DNA from: Chitinophagales bacterium
GTDB taxonomy: Bacteria > Bacteroidota > Bacteroidia > Chitinophagales > JADIYW01
Assembly: GCA_020848475.1 (NCBI GenBank)
Contig: JADKZZ010000018.1
Span: forward strand, 1-48,671
DNA: 48,671 nucleotides
Reading direction: 5' to 3'
Positions 19,488 to 27,636 of this stretch are shown piece after piece (positions within the stretch are counted from its first letter, which is position 1; every line of letters starts with the position of its first letter). A program made the translations under genes and the position numbers. The notes under the pieces are model-generated. The model did not search any database and was not told where the DNA came from. It saw only the letters and a list, made by a program, of their open reading frames with translations.

Positions 19488-20192
19488 ATGAAACTACATT
19501 TTATAGCACTATTACTGACAATCTCTTTTATTTCTACATCGTGCAATTCACAAAATGCTGGACAAGTATTGACACCTACAGCATTTAACGAAAAGATGAA
19601 TACGACAAGTGATGCTGAAATTTTAGACGTACGAACACCAGAAGAATATGCTGGTGGCTTTATAAAAAACGCACAAAATATCGACTACAACAGTGCCGCT
19701 TTTGAAGAAGAAATTTCAAAACTCGATAAGAATAAAACCTACTTCGTGTATTGTCTATCAGGCAAACGCAGTGCGTCAGCGGCAAGTGTTATGCGCAAAA
19801 ACGGCTTTGCTAATGTCGTTAATCTTGACGGTGGCATCTTAGCATGGCAATCTGCCAACTTACCAATCGTGACAGAAAACAGCAAAGCAGTAGCAGATAA
19901 AATCACTATGGAAATGTATCAGCAAATGATAACATCAGACACGCTAGTATTAGTAGATTATTTTGCGCCATGGTGTGCGCCATGCATGAAGATGAAGCCA
20001 ATGTTGGAAGAAATTGAAAAAGAATATGCCGGCAAAGTAAAAGTTATTCGATTAGATATTAATGAAAATAAACAACTCGCACAGCAATTAAAAATTGCAG
20101 AAATTCCAATTTTAAAAACCTTTGTAAAAGGAAAAGAAACTTGGGTACATAAAGGCTATATCGAAAAAGCCGACTTAGTAAAAAATCTATAA
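19488..20192 (+). CDS. Exported lipoprotein with rhodanese domain fused to thioredoxin domain
   Basis: Lipobox ISTSC; ILDVRTPEEYAGGFIKNAQNID, YCLSGKRSASA; then LVDYFAPWCAPCMKMKPMLEE. Confidence 0.9.
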   Translation: MKLHFIALLLTISFISTSCNSQNAGQVLTPTAFNEKMNTTSDAEILDVRTPEEYAGGFIKNAQNIDYNSAAFEEEISKLDKNKTYFVYCLSGKRSASAASVMRKNGFANVVNLDGGILAWQSANLPIVTENSKAVADKITMEMYQQMITSDTLVLVDYFAPWCAPCMKMKPMLEEIEKEYAGKVKVIRLDINENKQLAQQLKIAEIPILKTFVKGKETWVHKGYIEKADLVKNL

Positions 20193-20194
20193 AT

Positions 20195-20908
20195 TTAGAT
20201 GTATTTTTCCGACGAAATAGTAGCAGATTTGTCAGACATTTGATACCTGACAACATCTGCTATTATTTTTACGATAGCAAATAATATGGCACAGGCAATG
20301 ATAGCTGTGTGATGGTCTAATGATAATTTTTCGGTGACACCTGCATAGAGAAAAGTACCTAATACAACTACAATATGCACGACAATAATATGTGGATCGA
20401 GTAGCGTAAAATTGTCATTCGGCGTTGATGTCTTATATTTACCATTCAACCTAAATTGCATCAGATATTCTACCAAATTATAAATAAAAAAACTAGTTAA
20501 AGTAATCCTGTAAAAACTGCCTTTCAGTGTCAAAGCATGCGCAAAAGTCAATAATTCACTATCAGAATTTTCTGTGTTCGTAATTAGCAATCCTAGGAAA
20601 GTAACTATAAAAAGTAAATAGAAAAGGAAAATACCCGTTCGAAATAAGAAAAAACGAATGGCAAGAAACAGTTTGCCAATCATTGTGATTTCTTTATCAC
20701 CTTCGGCTGTCAATATTTTCAGCAATTGGAATGTGCTGACAATTAATAATTCTAACCAATATAAATAGACAATGGAAAAAATTGTCCAATTGTATGTTAT
20801 CACACCATATATTGGAAATAAATTGGTGAAAATAATTAAAGGCAAGGCTGCTCTTTTAAAATTTTGTGATGCTTGATTGTCTATATTGTTATTTTTCATT
20901 ATTTGCAA
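20195..20908 (-). CDS. DUF6498-like polytopic membrane protein
   Basis: Polytopic; FPIYGVITYNWTIFSIVYLYWLELLIV reminiscent of DUF6498 proteins. Confidence 0.6.
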   Translation of the reverse strand: MQIMKNNNIDNQASQNFKRAALPLIIFTNLFPIYGVITYNWTIFSIVYLYWLELLIVSTFQLLKILTAEGDKEITMIGKLFLAIRFFLFRTGIFLFYLLFIVTFLGLLITNTENSDSELLTFAHALTLKGSFYRITLTSFFIYNLVEYLMQFRLNGKYKTSTPNDNFTLLDPHIIVVHIVVVLGTFLYAGVTEKLSLDHHTAIIACAILFAIVKIIADVVRYQMSDKSATISSEKYI

Positions 20909-20952
20909 AAAATTGGTTTCTGTGTTTCAAATATAATAGCTAATTTTCAGTT

Positions 20953-21594
20953 ATGCCACAACGAGATTTAAACAATATGCGTGAGCAGTATGACGCTGAT
21001 ATCTTATTAGAAGCAAACTGCCATACCAATCCATTTCAACAATTTGATGCTTGGTTTCAAGATGCAATTCAACAAAATATTATAGAACCTAATGCCATGA
21101 CACTGGCAACGGTTGGCCATGACGGTCAGCCATCTGCTCGAATCGTGTTGCTGAAAAGTTTCGACAAAAATGGATTTGTATTTTATAGCAATTATGAAAG
21201 CCATAAAGGAAAGCAAATACAAGAAAATGAAAAGGTAGCTTTATTATTTTGGTGGCAACAAAGACAAATTCGAATTGAAGGAGCTGTACAAAAATTAGAT
21301 AGAGAAAGTGCTATGCAATACTTTCATTCTCGACCAATTGAAAGCCAAATAGGTGCTACCGTTTCCTTGCAAAGTAGCATAATTGAGAGTCGAGAAATTT
21401 TAGATGAAAAATATGATACAGCCTACAAAGCATACGCTAATAAAGTAGTGCCATTGCCTGATTATTGGGGCGGCTATTTGGTGGTGCCTACATTGTTTGA
21501 ATTTTGGCAAGGCAGAATGAGCAGATTACATGACAGAATTCAGTATTCATTACAAGCAAATCAAGATTGGAAAATCGAGCGACTCTCTCCTTAA
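20953..21594 (+). CDS. pdxH: Pyridoxamine 5'-phosphate oxidase
   Basis: MTLATVGHDGQPSARIVLLKSFDKNGFVFYSNYESHKGKQ, FWQGRMSRLHDRIQY, C-terminal WKIERLSP. Confidence 0.96.
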   Translation: MPQRDLNNMREQYDADILLEANCHTNPFQQFDAWFQDAIQQNIIEPNAMTLATVGHDGQPSARIVLLKSFDKNGFVFYSNYESHKGKQIQENEKVALLFWWQQRQIRIEGAVQKLDRESAMQYFHSRPIESQIGATVSLQSSIIESREILDEKYDTAYKAYANKVVPLPDYWGGYLVVPTLFEFWQGRMSRLHDRIQYSLQANQDWKIERLSP

Positions 21595-21617
21595 TGTTTT
21601 ATATTTTCTTATAGAAA

Positions 21618-21647
21618 AAAAATAAGCCTCACACGGAGGCTTATTTT
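21618..21647. terminator. Bidirectional terminator between pdxH and HU gene
   Basis: aataagcctc-acacg-gaggcttatt with A/T runs on both sides between convergent genes. Confidence 0.75.
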
Positions 21648-21664
21648 ATTACTTAGCAGTTTGA

Positions 21665-21946
21665 TTATTTATTTTTTTTCACTGCTTCAGATAATTCTTT
21701 ACCTGCTTTGAAACGCACGATTGTTTTTGCAGGAATTTTAATTTTAGCACCAGTTGCTGGATTTCTTCCTTCTCTTTTTTCTCTCTTAGAAGTGCTGAAA
21801 GTACCAAAACCAATTAACGTAACTTTGTCGCCTTTTTTCAACGTTTTACGAATGCTGTCTAATACAGCGTTCAATGTGTCATTAGCTGCTGCATTTGTTA
21901 CACCTGCTGCATCAGCGATTACTTTTACTAAATCTCCTTTGTTCAT
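21665..21946 (-). CDS. HU-family DNA-binding protein
   Basis: MNKGDLVKVIADAAGV...GDKVTLIGFGTFSTSKREKREGRNPATGAKIKIPAKTIVRFKAGKEL. Confidence 0.96.
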   Translation of the reverse strand: MNKGDLVKVIADAAGVTNAAANDTLNAVLDSIRKTLKKGDKVTLIGFGTFSTSKREKREGRNPATGAKIKIPAKTIVRFKAGKELSEAVKKNK

Positions 21947-21983
21947 TATTTTCTTATTTAATGGTTAAAAAAACATTATGACA

Positions 21984-22013
21984 CAAAGTTAAATTGTTTA
22001 TTTAATTATCCAA
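21984..22013 (-). promoter_or_regulatory. Bacteroidota-type promoter of the HU gene (TTG-N19-TAACTTTG)
   Basis: Minus strand shows TTG, exactly 19 nt, then TAACTTTG, matching the -33/-7 consensus. Confidence 0.65.
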
Positions 22014-22088
22014 ATAATTAAGCGAAAATGTTAGTAAAAATGGAGGCTTGTGTAAAATTTTGCTTCAAAGTGCTTGCTATTACTGACT

Positions 22089-22439
22089 TTATGCCGAAAA
22101 AGAGGTACCACAACCACAAGTTGATGTAGCATTTGGATTATTAAAAATAAAACCTCTGTTATCCAAACCACCTTTAAAGTCAATTTCACAATCAAGTAAA
22201 TAAAGTTCTTGCGACTTATCTACATATAAAGGAATTGAATTAATGGAATATACATTGTCATTTTCTTTCTGTGTATCAAATTCCAATACATAAGAAAATC
22301 CGGCACAACCACCACCTTTCACGCCAATGCGCAATCCAAATCCGGCTTCGTAGTTTCCATTTTTATACAAGTGCAATATTTCTTGTACCGCATTCTGTGT
22401 CAGCGAAATTGGTAATTTATTTACAGTATCAATCCTCAT
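22089..22439 (-). CDS. Iron-sulfur cluster assembly accessory protein (IscA/ErpA family)
   Basis: GLRIGVKGGGCAGFSYVLEF and C-terminal CGCG motif (STCGCGTSFSA). Confidence 0.93.
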   Translation of the reverse strand: MRIDTVNKLPISLTQNAVQEILHLYKNGNYEAGFGLRIGVKGGGCAGFSYVLEFDTQKENDNVYSINSIPLYVDKSQELYLLDCEIDFKGGLDNRGFIFNNPNATSTCGCGTSFSA

Positions 22440-22596
22440 AGCTATTTAACAATAATAAGCAAAGTTAGTTCAATAAATACATTTATTATTCGTTTTAACA
22501 AGTAAAGTAAATTCACAAACATAGATTGCAATAAAATTTGTATTTTTAGATTCCTATTTTACATAACATTAACATCAATTCGAAAACAACAAACAC

Positions 22597-23136
22597 ATGC
22601 TTACTACCATTTTAGAAATTCTTAAATATACTGTTCCTTCATTAGTCGTGTTTGGCGGTGTTTATTCAATTATCAAAGTATTTATAGAAAATGAAAACAA
22701 ACGAAGAAATCAAGAAATAAATAAATCTCTGTTATTTGAACAACGCAAAGTGTCTTTGCCATTGCGCTTGCAAGCTTATGAGCGCATTCTTGTTTTACTA
22801 GAAAGAATTCATCCATTTAGCTTGCTCACCAGAGTATATCAACCGAATATGTTGGTGGCAGAATTGCAGTTAGAATTAATCAAAAGCATACGCATCGAAT
22901 ATGAATATAACTTATCGCAACAAATGTATATCAATGATGATGCGTGGCAAATGGTGTCAACAGCAAAAGAAGAAACAATAAAAGTGATAAATTTATTTGC
23001 TTCTAAATTACCTGATGACGCAGACGGCATTGAATTAAACAAAGCAATCTTTAATTATTATATGCAAAGCGATAAAGATGTGCCTGTACAAATTGCCATT
23101 AATTATGTAAAAAGTGATGTTAAAAAATTATTCTAA
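22597..23136 (+). CDS. Conserved-looking hypothetical protein with N-terminal TM
   Basis: 179 aa ORF, N-terminal hydrophobic anchor then charged helical region; overlaps start of next gene. Confidence 0.6.
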   Translation: MLTTILEILKYTVPSLVVFGGVYSIIKVFIENENKRRNQEINKSLLFEQRKVSLPLRLQAYERILVLLERIHPFSLLTRVYQPNMLVAELQLELIKSIRIEYEYNLSQQMYINDDAWQMVSTAKEETIKVINLFASKLPDDADGIELNKAIFNYYMQSDKDVPVQIAINYVKSDVKKLF

Positions 23137-23869
23137 ATATATCGCATTTTGGATGCTTGCAATTGTAGTTTTTACAGCATGCAAAACCTACGTACCAATA
23201 CAAGAAAAATTTAGTCTAAATAAAATAAATAAAACCATAATTGCCGATAGTGCAACGCTCGCCTATTACCTGCCTTACAAAGATTCTTTAGACAAAATAA
23301 TGAAAATTCCATTGGCAGAACTTGCGGAAGATCTTTCTAAAAAAATGCCAGAAAGCACACTTGGAAATATGATGGCAGATATCTTAAAATTAAAAACGGC
23401 TGCATATACGCATCAAACAATTGACGTTGCTATTTTAAATTACGGTGGCATACGCACACCATCACTCAGCAAAGGTACATTAATGGTAGAACATGCTTAT
23501 TTACTAATGCCATTCGACAATTATTTGGTAGAACAAATTTTAACAGGACAGCAACTCAGCGATTATTGCGACTCATTGGCTATCAAAGGCGGATGGCCTG
23601 TTGCTGGTATTGCCTTTGTTATCAAAAATAAAAAAGCAAGTGACATTCGCGTAAACGGCATTCCAATTGACTTGAAAAAAAATTATAGTGTTGCCACAAA
23701 TGACTACTTGGCAAATGGTGGCGATGGAATGACATTTTTAAAAACAATACCGCAAATTCAAACTGGGAAATTATATAGAGATGCCATCATAGAATACTGG
23801 AAAGAGCAAACTAAAGCAGGTAAGAAAATTCAATCTAATCTGGAAAATAGAATCCGTTATGCAGAATAG
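23114..23869 (+). CDS. 5'-nucleotidase C-terminal domain protein (lipoprotein)
   Basis: Lipobox VFTACK; ILNYGGIRTPSLSKGTLMVEHAYLLMPFDNYLV, ATNDYLANGGDGMTFL. Confidence 0.88.
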   Translation: MMLKNYSKYIAFWMLAIVVFTACKTYVPIQEKFSLNKINKTIIADSATLAYYLPYKDSLDKIMKIPLAELAEDLSKKMPESTLGNMMADILKLKTAAYTHQTIDVAILNYGGIRTPSLSKGTLMVEHAYLLMPFDNYLVEQILTGQQLSDYCDSLAIKGGWPVAGIAFVIKNKKASDIRVNGIPIDLKKNYSVATNDYLANGGDGMTFLKTIPQIQTGKLYRDAIIEYWKEQTKAGKKIQSNLENRIRYAE

Positions 23870-24794
23870 AAGAACATTTATTAAACAAAGTGTACTTTCT
23901 GGTGCCATGCTTACTGCCATAGGCACGCCACTGTCTTTATTGGCTGATAACACAAAAAGCACACTCACTATTTTGCATACTAACGATGTGCACAGTCACA
24001 TAGAACCATTTGCTGATGACGATAAAAAATATCCTGGTTTAGGCGGCGCTGCGCAGCGAGCCGCCATCATACATGAGATACGAAAAAACAAGGAACACGT
24101 ACTCTTATTAGACGCTGGCGATATCTTTCAAGGCACACCCTATTTTAATTTTTTTAATGGTGATATCGAAATCGATTTGATGAATAAAATGGGCTATGAT
24201 GCCGCCACAATCGGCAATCATGATTTCGATGGCGGTATTGATGGTCTTGCAAAACAAATTAGTAGAGCAAATTTCCCATTTGTAAATTGCAATTATGATT
24301 TTACCAGCACGCCTGTACATGGCAAAGTGCACAAACATATTATCATCAAAAAAGGCAAATTAAAAATCGGCATTACAGGTTGCGGTGTTGAGCTCGACGG
24401 CTTAGTGCCAGATAAATTATATACTTCTACTAAGTATTTAGATCCAATTTCATGTGTGCAAGAACAGGTAGATATTTTAAAACATAATGAAAAATGCCAT
24501 TTGATTATTTGCCTATCACATTTAGGCTATCAATATCAATCAACAAAAATATCTGATATTATTTTAGCACAACAAACAAATCATATAGATGTTATCATTG
24601 GCGGACATACACATACCTTTTTAGATGCACCAGTAAGTCAAAAAAATAAAGACGGCAAAACGGTATATATTAATCAAGTGGGTTGGGCTGGTATTCAAAT
24701 CGGGCAGCTAGATTATCTTTTCGAAAAAAAATTCAGCAAAAAGTTATCAAACACTCAAACTGTAATTGTTGATAAAAAAACAAGAGGAAAATAA
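23859..24794 (+). CDS. Metallophosphatase, 5'-nucleotidase N-terminal domain, Tat-type signal
   Basis: NRRTFIKQS Tat-like motif; ILHTNDVHSHIEP, LLDAGDIFQGTPYFN, TIGNHDFDGG, VIIGGHTHTFL. Confidence 0.92.
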   Translation: MQNRRTFIKQSVLSGAMLTAIGTPLSLLADNTKSTLTILHTNDVHSHIEPFADDDKKYPGLGGAAQRAAIIHEIRKNKEHVLLLDAGDIFQGTPYFNFFNGDIEIDLMNKMGYDAATIGNHDFDGGIDGLAKQISRANFPFVNCNYDFTSTPVHGKVHKHIIIKKGKLKIGITGCGVELDGLVPDKLYTSTKYLDPISCVQEQVDILKHNEKCHLIICLSHLGYQYQSTKISDIILAQQTNHIDVIIGGHTHTFLDAPVSQKNKDGKTVYINQVGWAGIQIGQLDYLFEKKFSKKLSNTQTVIVDKKTRGK

Positions 24795-24875
24795 TTTTTT
24801 TATTAAGGAAATTTTTCTCAACTTAGATTCATCAAAGTTATCCATTTTTAATTTTTAAAAAACCTAATAGAGCGT

Positions 24876-26312
24876 ATGAAAAACAAGCATGAACTTGTGT
24901 GGGAAAATTGTCTCAAAATTATCAAAGATAACATTAATGTACAAAGCTTTAAAACCTGGTTCGAACCTATAAAACCTGTAAAACTCGATGCTAACAGTTT
25001 AACAATACAAGTACCAAGCCAGTTTTTTTACGAATGGCTAGAAGAACATTATGTCACTTTGCTTCGCAAAACAATTAAGAGAGAATTAGGTGATGATGCT
25101 AAACTAGAATATCGCATCTTAATGGATACCTCTAATGGCACCAAAACTGCACCTAAGACTATCGATGTGCCCAATCATAGAGAAGGTGTGTATGGTACAA
25201 ACGAAGTATCTATGCCAACAATCTTCTCGAGTCCAATGGTAAAAAATCCGTTTGTAATTCCTGGCCTTAAGAAGATACATGTTGACTCGCAACTCAATCC
25301 AAACTATACTTTTGATTCATTTATAGAAGGTGACTGTAATAAATTTGCAAGAAGTGCAGGCATGGCAGTTGCCAAATCGCCAGGTGGCACAGCCTTTAAT
25401 CCTTTAGTAATATATGGTGGCGTTGGCTTAGGTAAAACACATCTTGCACAAGCGATTGGCAATTATATAAAAGTCAATAACTCAACTAAGACTGTTTTAT
25501 ATGTAAGCTCAGAGAAATTTACTAGCCAATTTTTAAATGCTATAAAAGATAATAACACAAATGATTTTATTCATTTCTATCAGCAAATAGATATTTTAAT
25601 TATTGACGATATTCAGTTCTTCGCCAACAAAACAAAAACACAAGATATTTTCTTCCATATTTTTAATCACTTACATCAAAATGGAAAACAGCTGATATTA
25701 ACATCAGACCGTGCGCCAAAAGATTTAGAAAATATGGAAGAGCGTCTCTTGTCTCGTTTTAAATGGGGCTTGACTACTGACTTACAAACACCAGACTACG
25801 ATACACGCATTAGCATCTTACAAAAGAAATTACATGCAGATGGCATCGAGATGAATGAAGATGTAACACGATTTATTGCAACAAACATCAAAACAAATAT
25901 TCGCGAATTGGAAGGTGTGCTTACGTCTATTTTGGCACAAGCTACTTTCAACAGACAAGATATTACATTAGACTTAGCGAAGAAAACAGTCATCAACTTT
26001 GTAAAACATGCAACGAAAGAAATTTCTTTAGACATGATACAAAAAACAGTATGCGATTTCTTTGAAGTGCCTGTAGAAAAACTAAAAGAACCAACCCGTA
26101 AAAGACAGTTTGTGCAAGCACGCCAATTATCTATGTTTTTTGCAAAAGAATATACCAAGTCATCATTGAAAGCAATCGGGCATCAATTTGGCGGCCGCGA
26201 CCACAGCACCGTTATACATTCTTGCCAAGCCGTGCGCAATCTTATCGATACAGATGAAGAATTTAGAGACTCAGTCGAAGAATTGAAAAAACGAATTGAA
26301 TTGAGTTTATAA
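24876..26312 (+). CDS. dnaA: Chromosomal replication initiator protein DnaA
   Basis: NPLVIYGGVGLGKTHLAQAIGN, ILIIDDIQFFANK, C-terminal GGRDHSTVIHSCQAV. Confidence 0.97.
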   Translation: MKNKHELVWENCLKIIKDNINVQSFKTWFEPIKPVKLDANSLTIQVPSQFFYEWLEEHYVTLLRKTIKRELGDDAKLEYRILMDTSNGTKTAPKTIDVPNHREGVYGTNEVSMPTIFSSPMVKNPFVIPGLKKIHVDSQLNPNYTFDSFIEGDCNKFARSAGMAVAKSPGGTAFNPLVIYGGVGLGKTHLAQAIGNYIKVNNSTKTVLYVSSEKFTSQFLNAIKDNNTNDFIHFYQQIDILIIDDIQFFANKTKTQDIFFHIFNHLHQNGKQLILTSDRAPKDLENMEERLLSRFKWGLTTDLQTPDYDTRISILQKKLHADGIEMNEDVTRFIATNIKTNIRELEGVLTSILAQATFNRQDITLDLAKKTVINFVKHATKEISLDMIQKTVCDFFEVPVEKLKEPTRKRQFVQARQLSMFFAKEYTKSSLKAIGHQFGGRDHSTVIHSCQAVRNLIDTDEEFRDSVEELKKRIELSL

Positions 26313-26334
26313 AATCTAGTTTATAGAAAAAAGG

Positions 26335-26359
26335 ATCCTGCTAAGCAGGATTTTTTTTT
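26335..26359 (+). terminator. Rho-independent terminator of dnaA
   Basis: atcctgc-taa-gcaggat followed by T8. Confidence 0.85.
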
Positions 26360-26438
26360 GAAAAAAACATTATCAATTTATTAAAGCAATAAATGCAGAT
26401 TTTTTTTGCAGTATATTTGCAAAGTTCTTTAAAAAACC

Positions 26439-26446
26439 TATCTTTG
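26439..26446 (+). promoter_or_regulatory. Putative -7 element of tRNA operon
   Basis: TATCTTTG ~32 nt upstream of tRNA-Ser; a second TATATTTG lies at 26412-26419. Confidence 0.5.
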
Positions 26447-26477
26447 CCGTCCCAAAGTTCTTGTAAAGAAATAAGGA

Positions 26478-26564
26478 GGTGAGGTGGGTGAGTGGCTTAA
26501 ACCACCAGTTTGCTAAACTGACGTACGGGAAACTGTACCGAGGGTTCGAATCCCTCCCTCACCG
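26478..26564 (+). tRNA. tRNA-Ser (GCT)
   Basis: Acceptor GGTGAGG/CCTCACC, anticodon stem-loop cagttTGCTaaactg (GCT), long variable arm, T-loop ttcgaat. Confidence 0.93.
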
Positions 26565-26584
26565 CAGCAAACAATCCAACCAAT

Positions 26585-26659
26585 CGGGATGTAGTTCAGT
26601 CCGGTTAGAATGCCTGGTTTGGGACCAGGAGGTCGTTGGTTCGAATCCAGCCATCCCGA
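26585..26659 (+). tRNA. tRNA-Pro (TGG)
   Basis: Acceptor CGGGATG/CATCCCG, anticodon loop cctggtttgggaccagg (TGG), T-loop ttcgaat. Confidence 0.93.
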
Positions 26660-26670
26660 CTAACCAAGAA

Positions 26671-26702
26671 AAAGCTTCGCAGCAATGCGAGGCTTTTTTG
26701 TT
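26671..26702 (+). terminator. Terminator of tRNA operon
   Basis: aaagcttcgc-agcaat-gcgaggcttt followed by T-run. Confidence 0.75.
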
Positions 26703-26721
26703 TTTATAAAAACGTCCCGTC

Positions 26722-26747
26722 CTTAAATAACGATAAGCTTATTTAAG
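26722..26747. repeat. Inverted repeat CTTAAATAA-N8-TTATTTAAG
   Basis: Perfect 9-bp arms read directly in the intergenic region. Confidence 0.7.
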
Positions 26748-26899
26748 CTAATCCATGAAAAACCTAATTAACGCGCTCTGTCTTACAATTAAAATTTTGT
26801 AAAAAGAACGCAAATATTTTCGTATGCTTTATATTATATTGAAATAATAAATCATTGGTTTTTAGAAAAACGATAGGAAATTATTTAAGTATGCATTTT

Positions 26900-26913
26900 A
26901 TGACATCTATCAT
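26900..26913. promoter_or_regulatory. FNR/CRP-like palindrome ATGAC-ATCT-ATCAT upstream of fasciclin gene
   Basis: Half sites fit ATGAY-N4-ATCAT; cf. 38717-38730. Confidence 0.4.
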
Positions 26914-27005
26914 AATAAAACGTTATAAAGCATGACATTACGCATCTCAACTTCGCTCCTTTTGGCTTAAAATTGTAATGTAATTTTTAACCAAATTCAA
27001 CAAAA

Positions 27006-27569
27006 ATGAAAAATTATCTTTTAATGCTATTTGCAGTTACAATGTTACTATTTACTGCATGCAAGAACAATGAAGCAGCAGGCGATGCTGGTGCTGCAAG
27101 TGAAGAGTCTTCTCCTGCTGTCGGACAATCAGGTGTGCAAGATGATGTATCCAATCCTAACATCGTTCAGGTGGCTGCTGGCAGCAAAGACCACAGCACT
27201 TTAGTGGCTGCTGTTAAAGCAGCAGAACTGGTTGACGCATTAAGTAATGCTGGTCCGTTCACCGTATTTGCACCAACGAATGCTGCTTTCGATAAGTTGC
27301 CGAAAGGAACTGTTGAAGGGCTTTTAAAACCTGAGAAAAAAGAAGATTTAAAAAACATCTTAGAGTATCATACTTATGTTGGCTCTTTAAAAGCAGAGTA
27401 TTTCCAAGATGGACAATCTTTTGAGCAAGTGAACGCACAAAAGGTGACAATATCTGTAAAAGATGGAAAAACTTATGTGAATGGCACTGCGGAAATTGTT
27501 GCATCTATACCTACTTCAAATGGCATGATACATGTGGTTAATGAGGTATTGCTTCCACCGACAAAATAA
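27006..27569 (+). CDS. Fasciclin (FAS1) domain lipoprotein
   Basis: Lipobox LFTACK; STLVAAVKAAELVDALSNAGPFTVFAPTNAAFDKLPKGTVEGLL; NGMIHVVNEVLLP. Confidence 0.93.
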   Translation: MKNYLLMLFAVTMLLFTACKNNEAAGDAGAASEESSPAVGQSGVQDDVSNPNIVQVAAGSKDHSTLVAAVKAAELVDALSNAGPFTVFAPTNAAFDKLPKGTVEGLLKPEKKEDLKNILEYHTYVGSLKAEYFQDGQSFEQVNAQKVTISVKDGKTYVNGTAEIVASIPTSNGMIHVVNEVLLPPTK

Positions 27570-27599
27570 TCTTTTGAAATAATAAAATGGGTTTAATTA

Positions 27600-27636
27600 A
27601 TGCGCCTTTGAATTCTTCAAAGGCGCATATTTTTTA
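27600..27636. terminator. Terminator between fasciclin gene and convergent ligase gene
   Basis: tgcgcctttgaa-ttc-ttcaaaggcgca then T-run. Confidence 0.8.

Noticed and set aside
24800-24875. Possible oriC beside dnaA (GTTATCCATTTT resembles a DnaA box)
   Set aside because: Only one imperfect box, a short 80-bp gap and no repeat cluster; dnaA position alone does not define oriC in Bacteroidota.
26479-26709. 76-aa ORF across the tRNA pair
   Set aside because: Lies entirely over tRNA-Ser, tRNA-Pro and their terminator; spurious.
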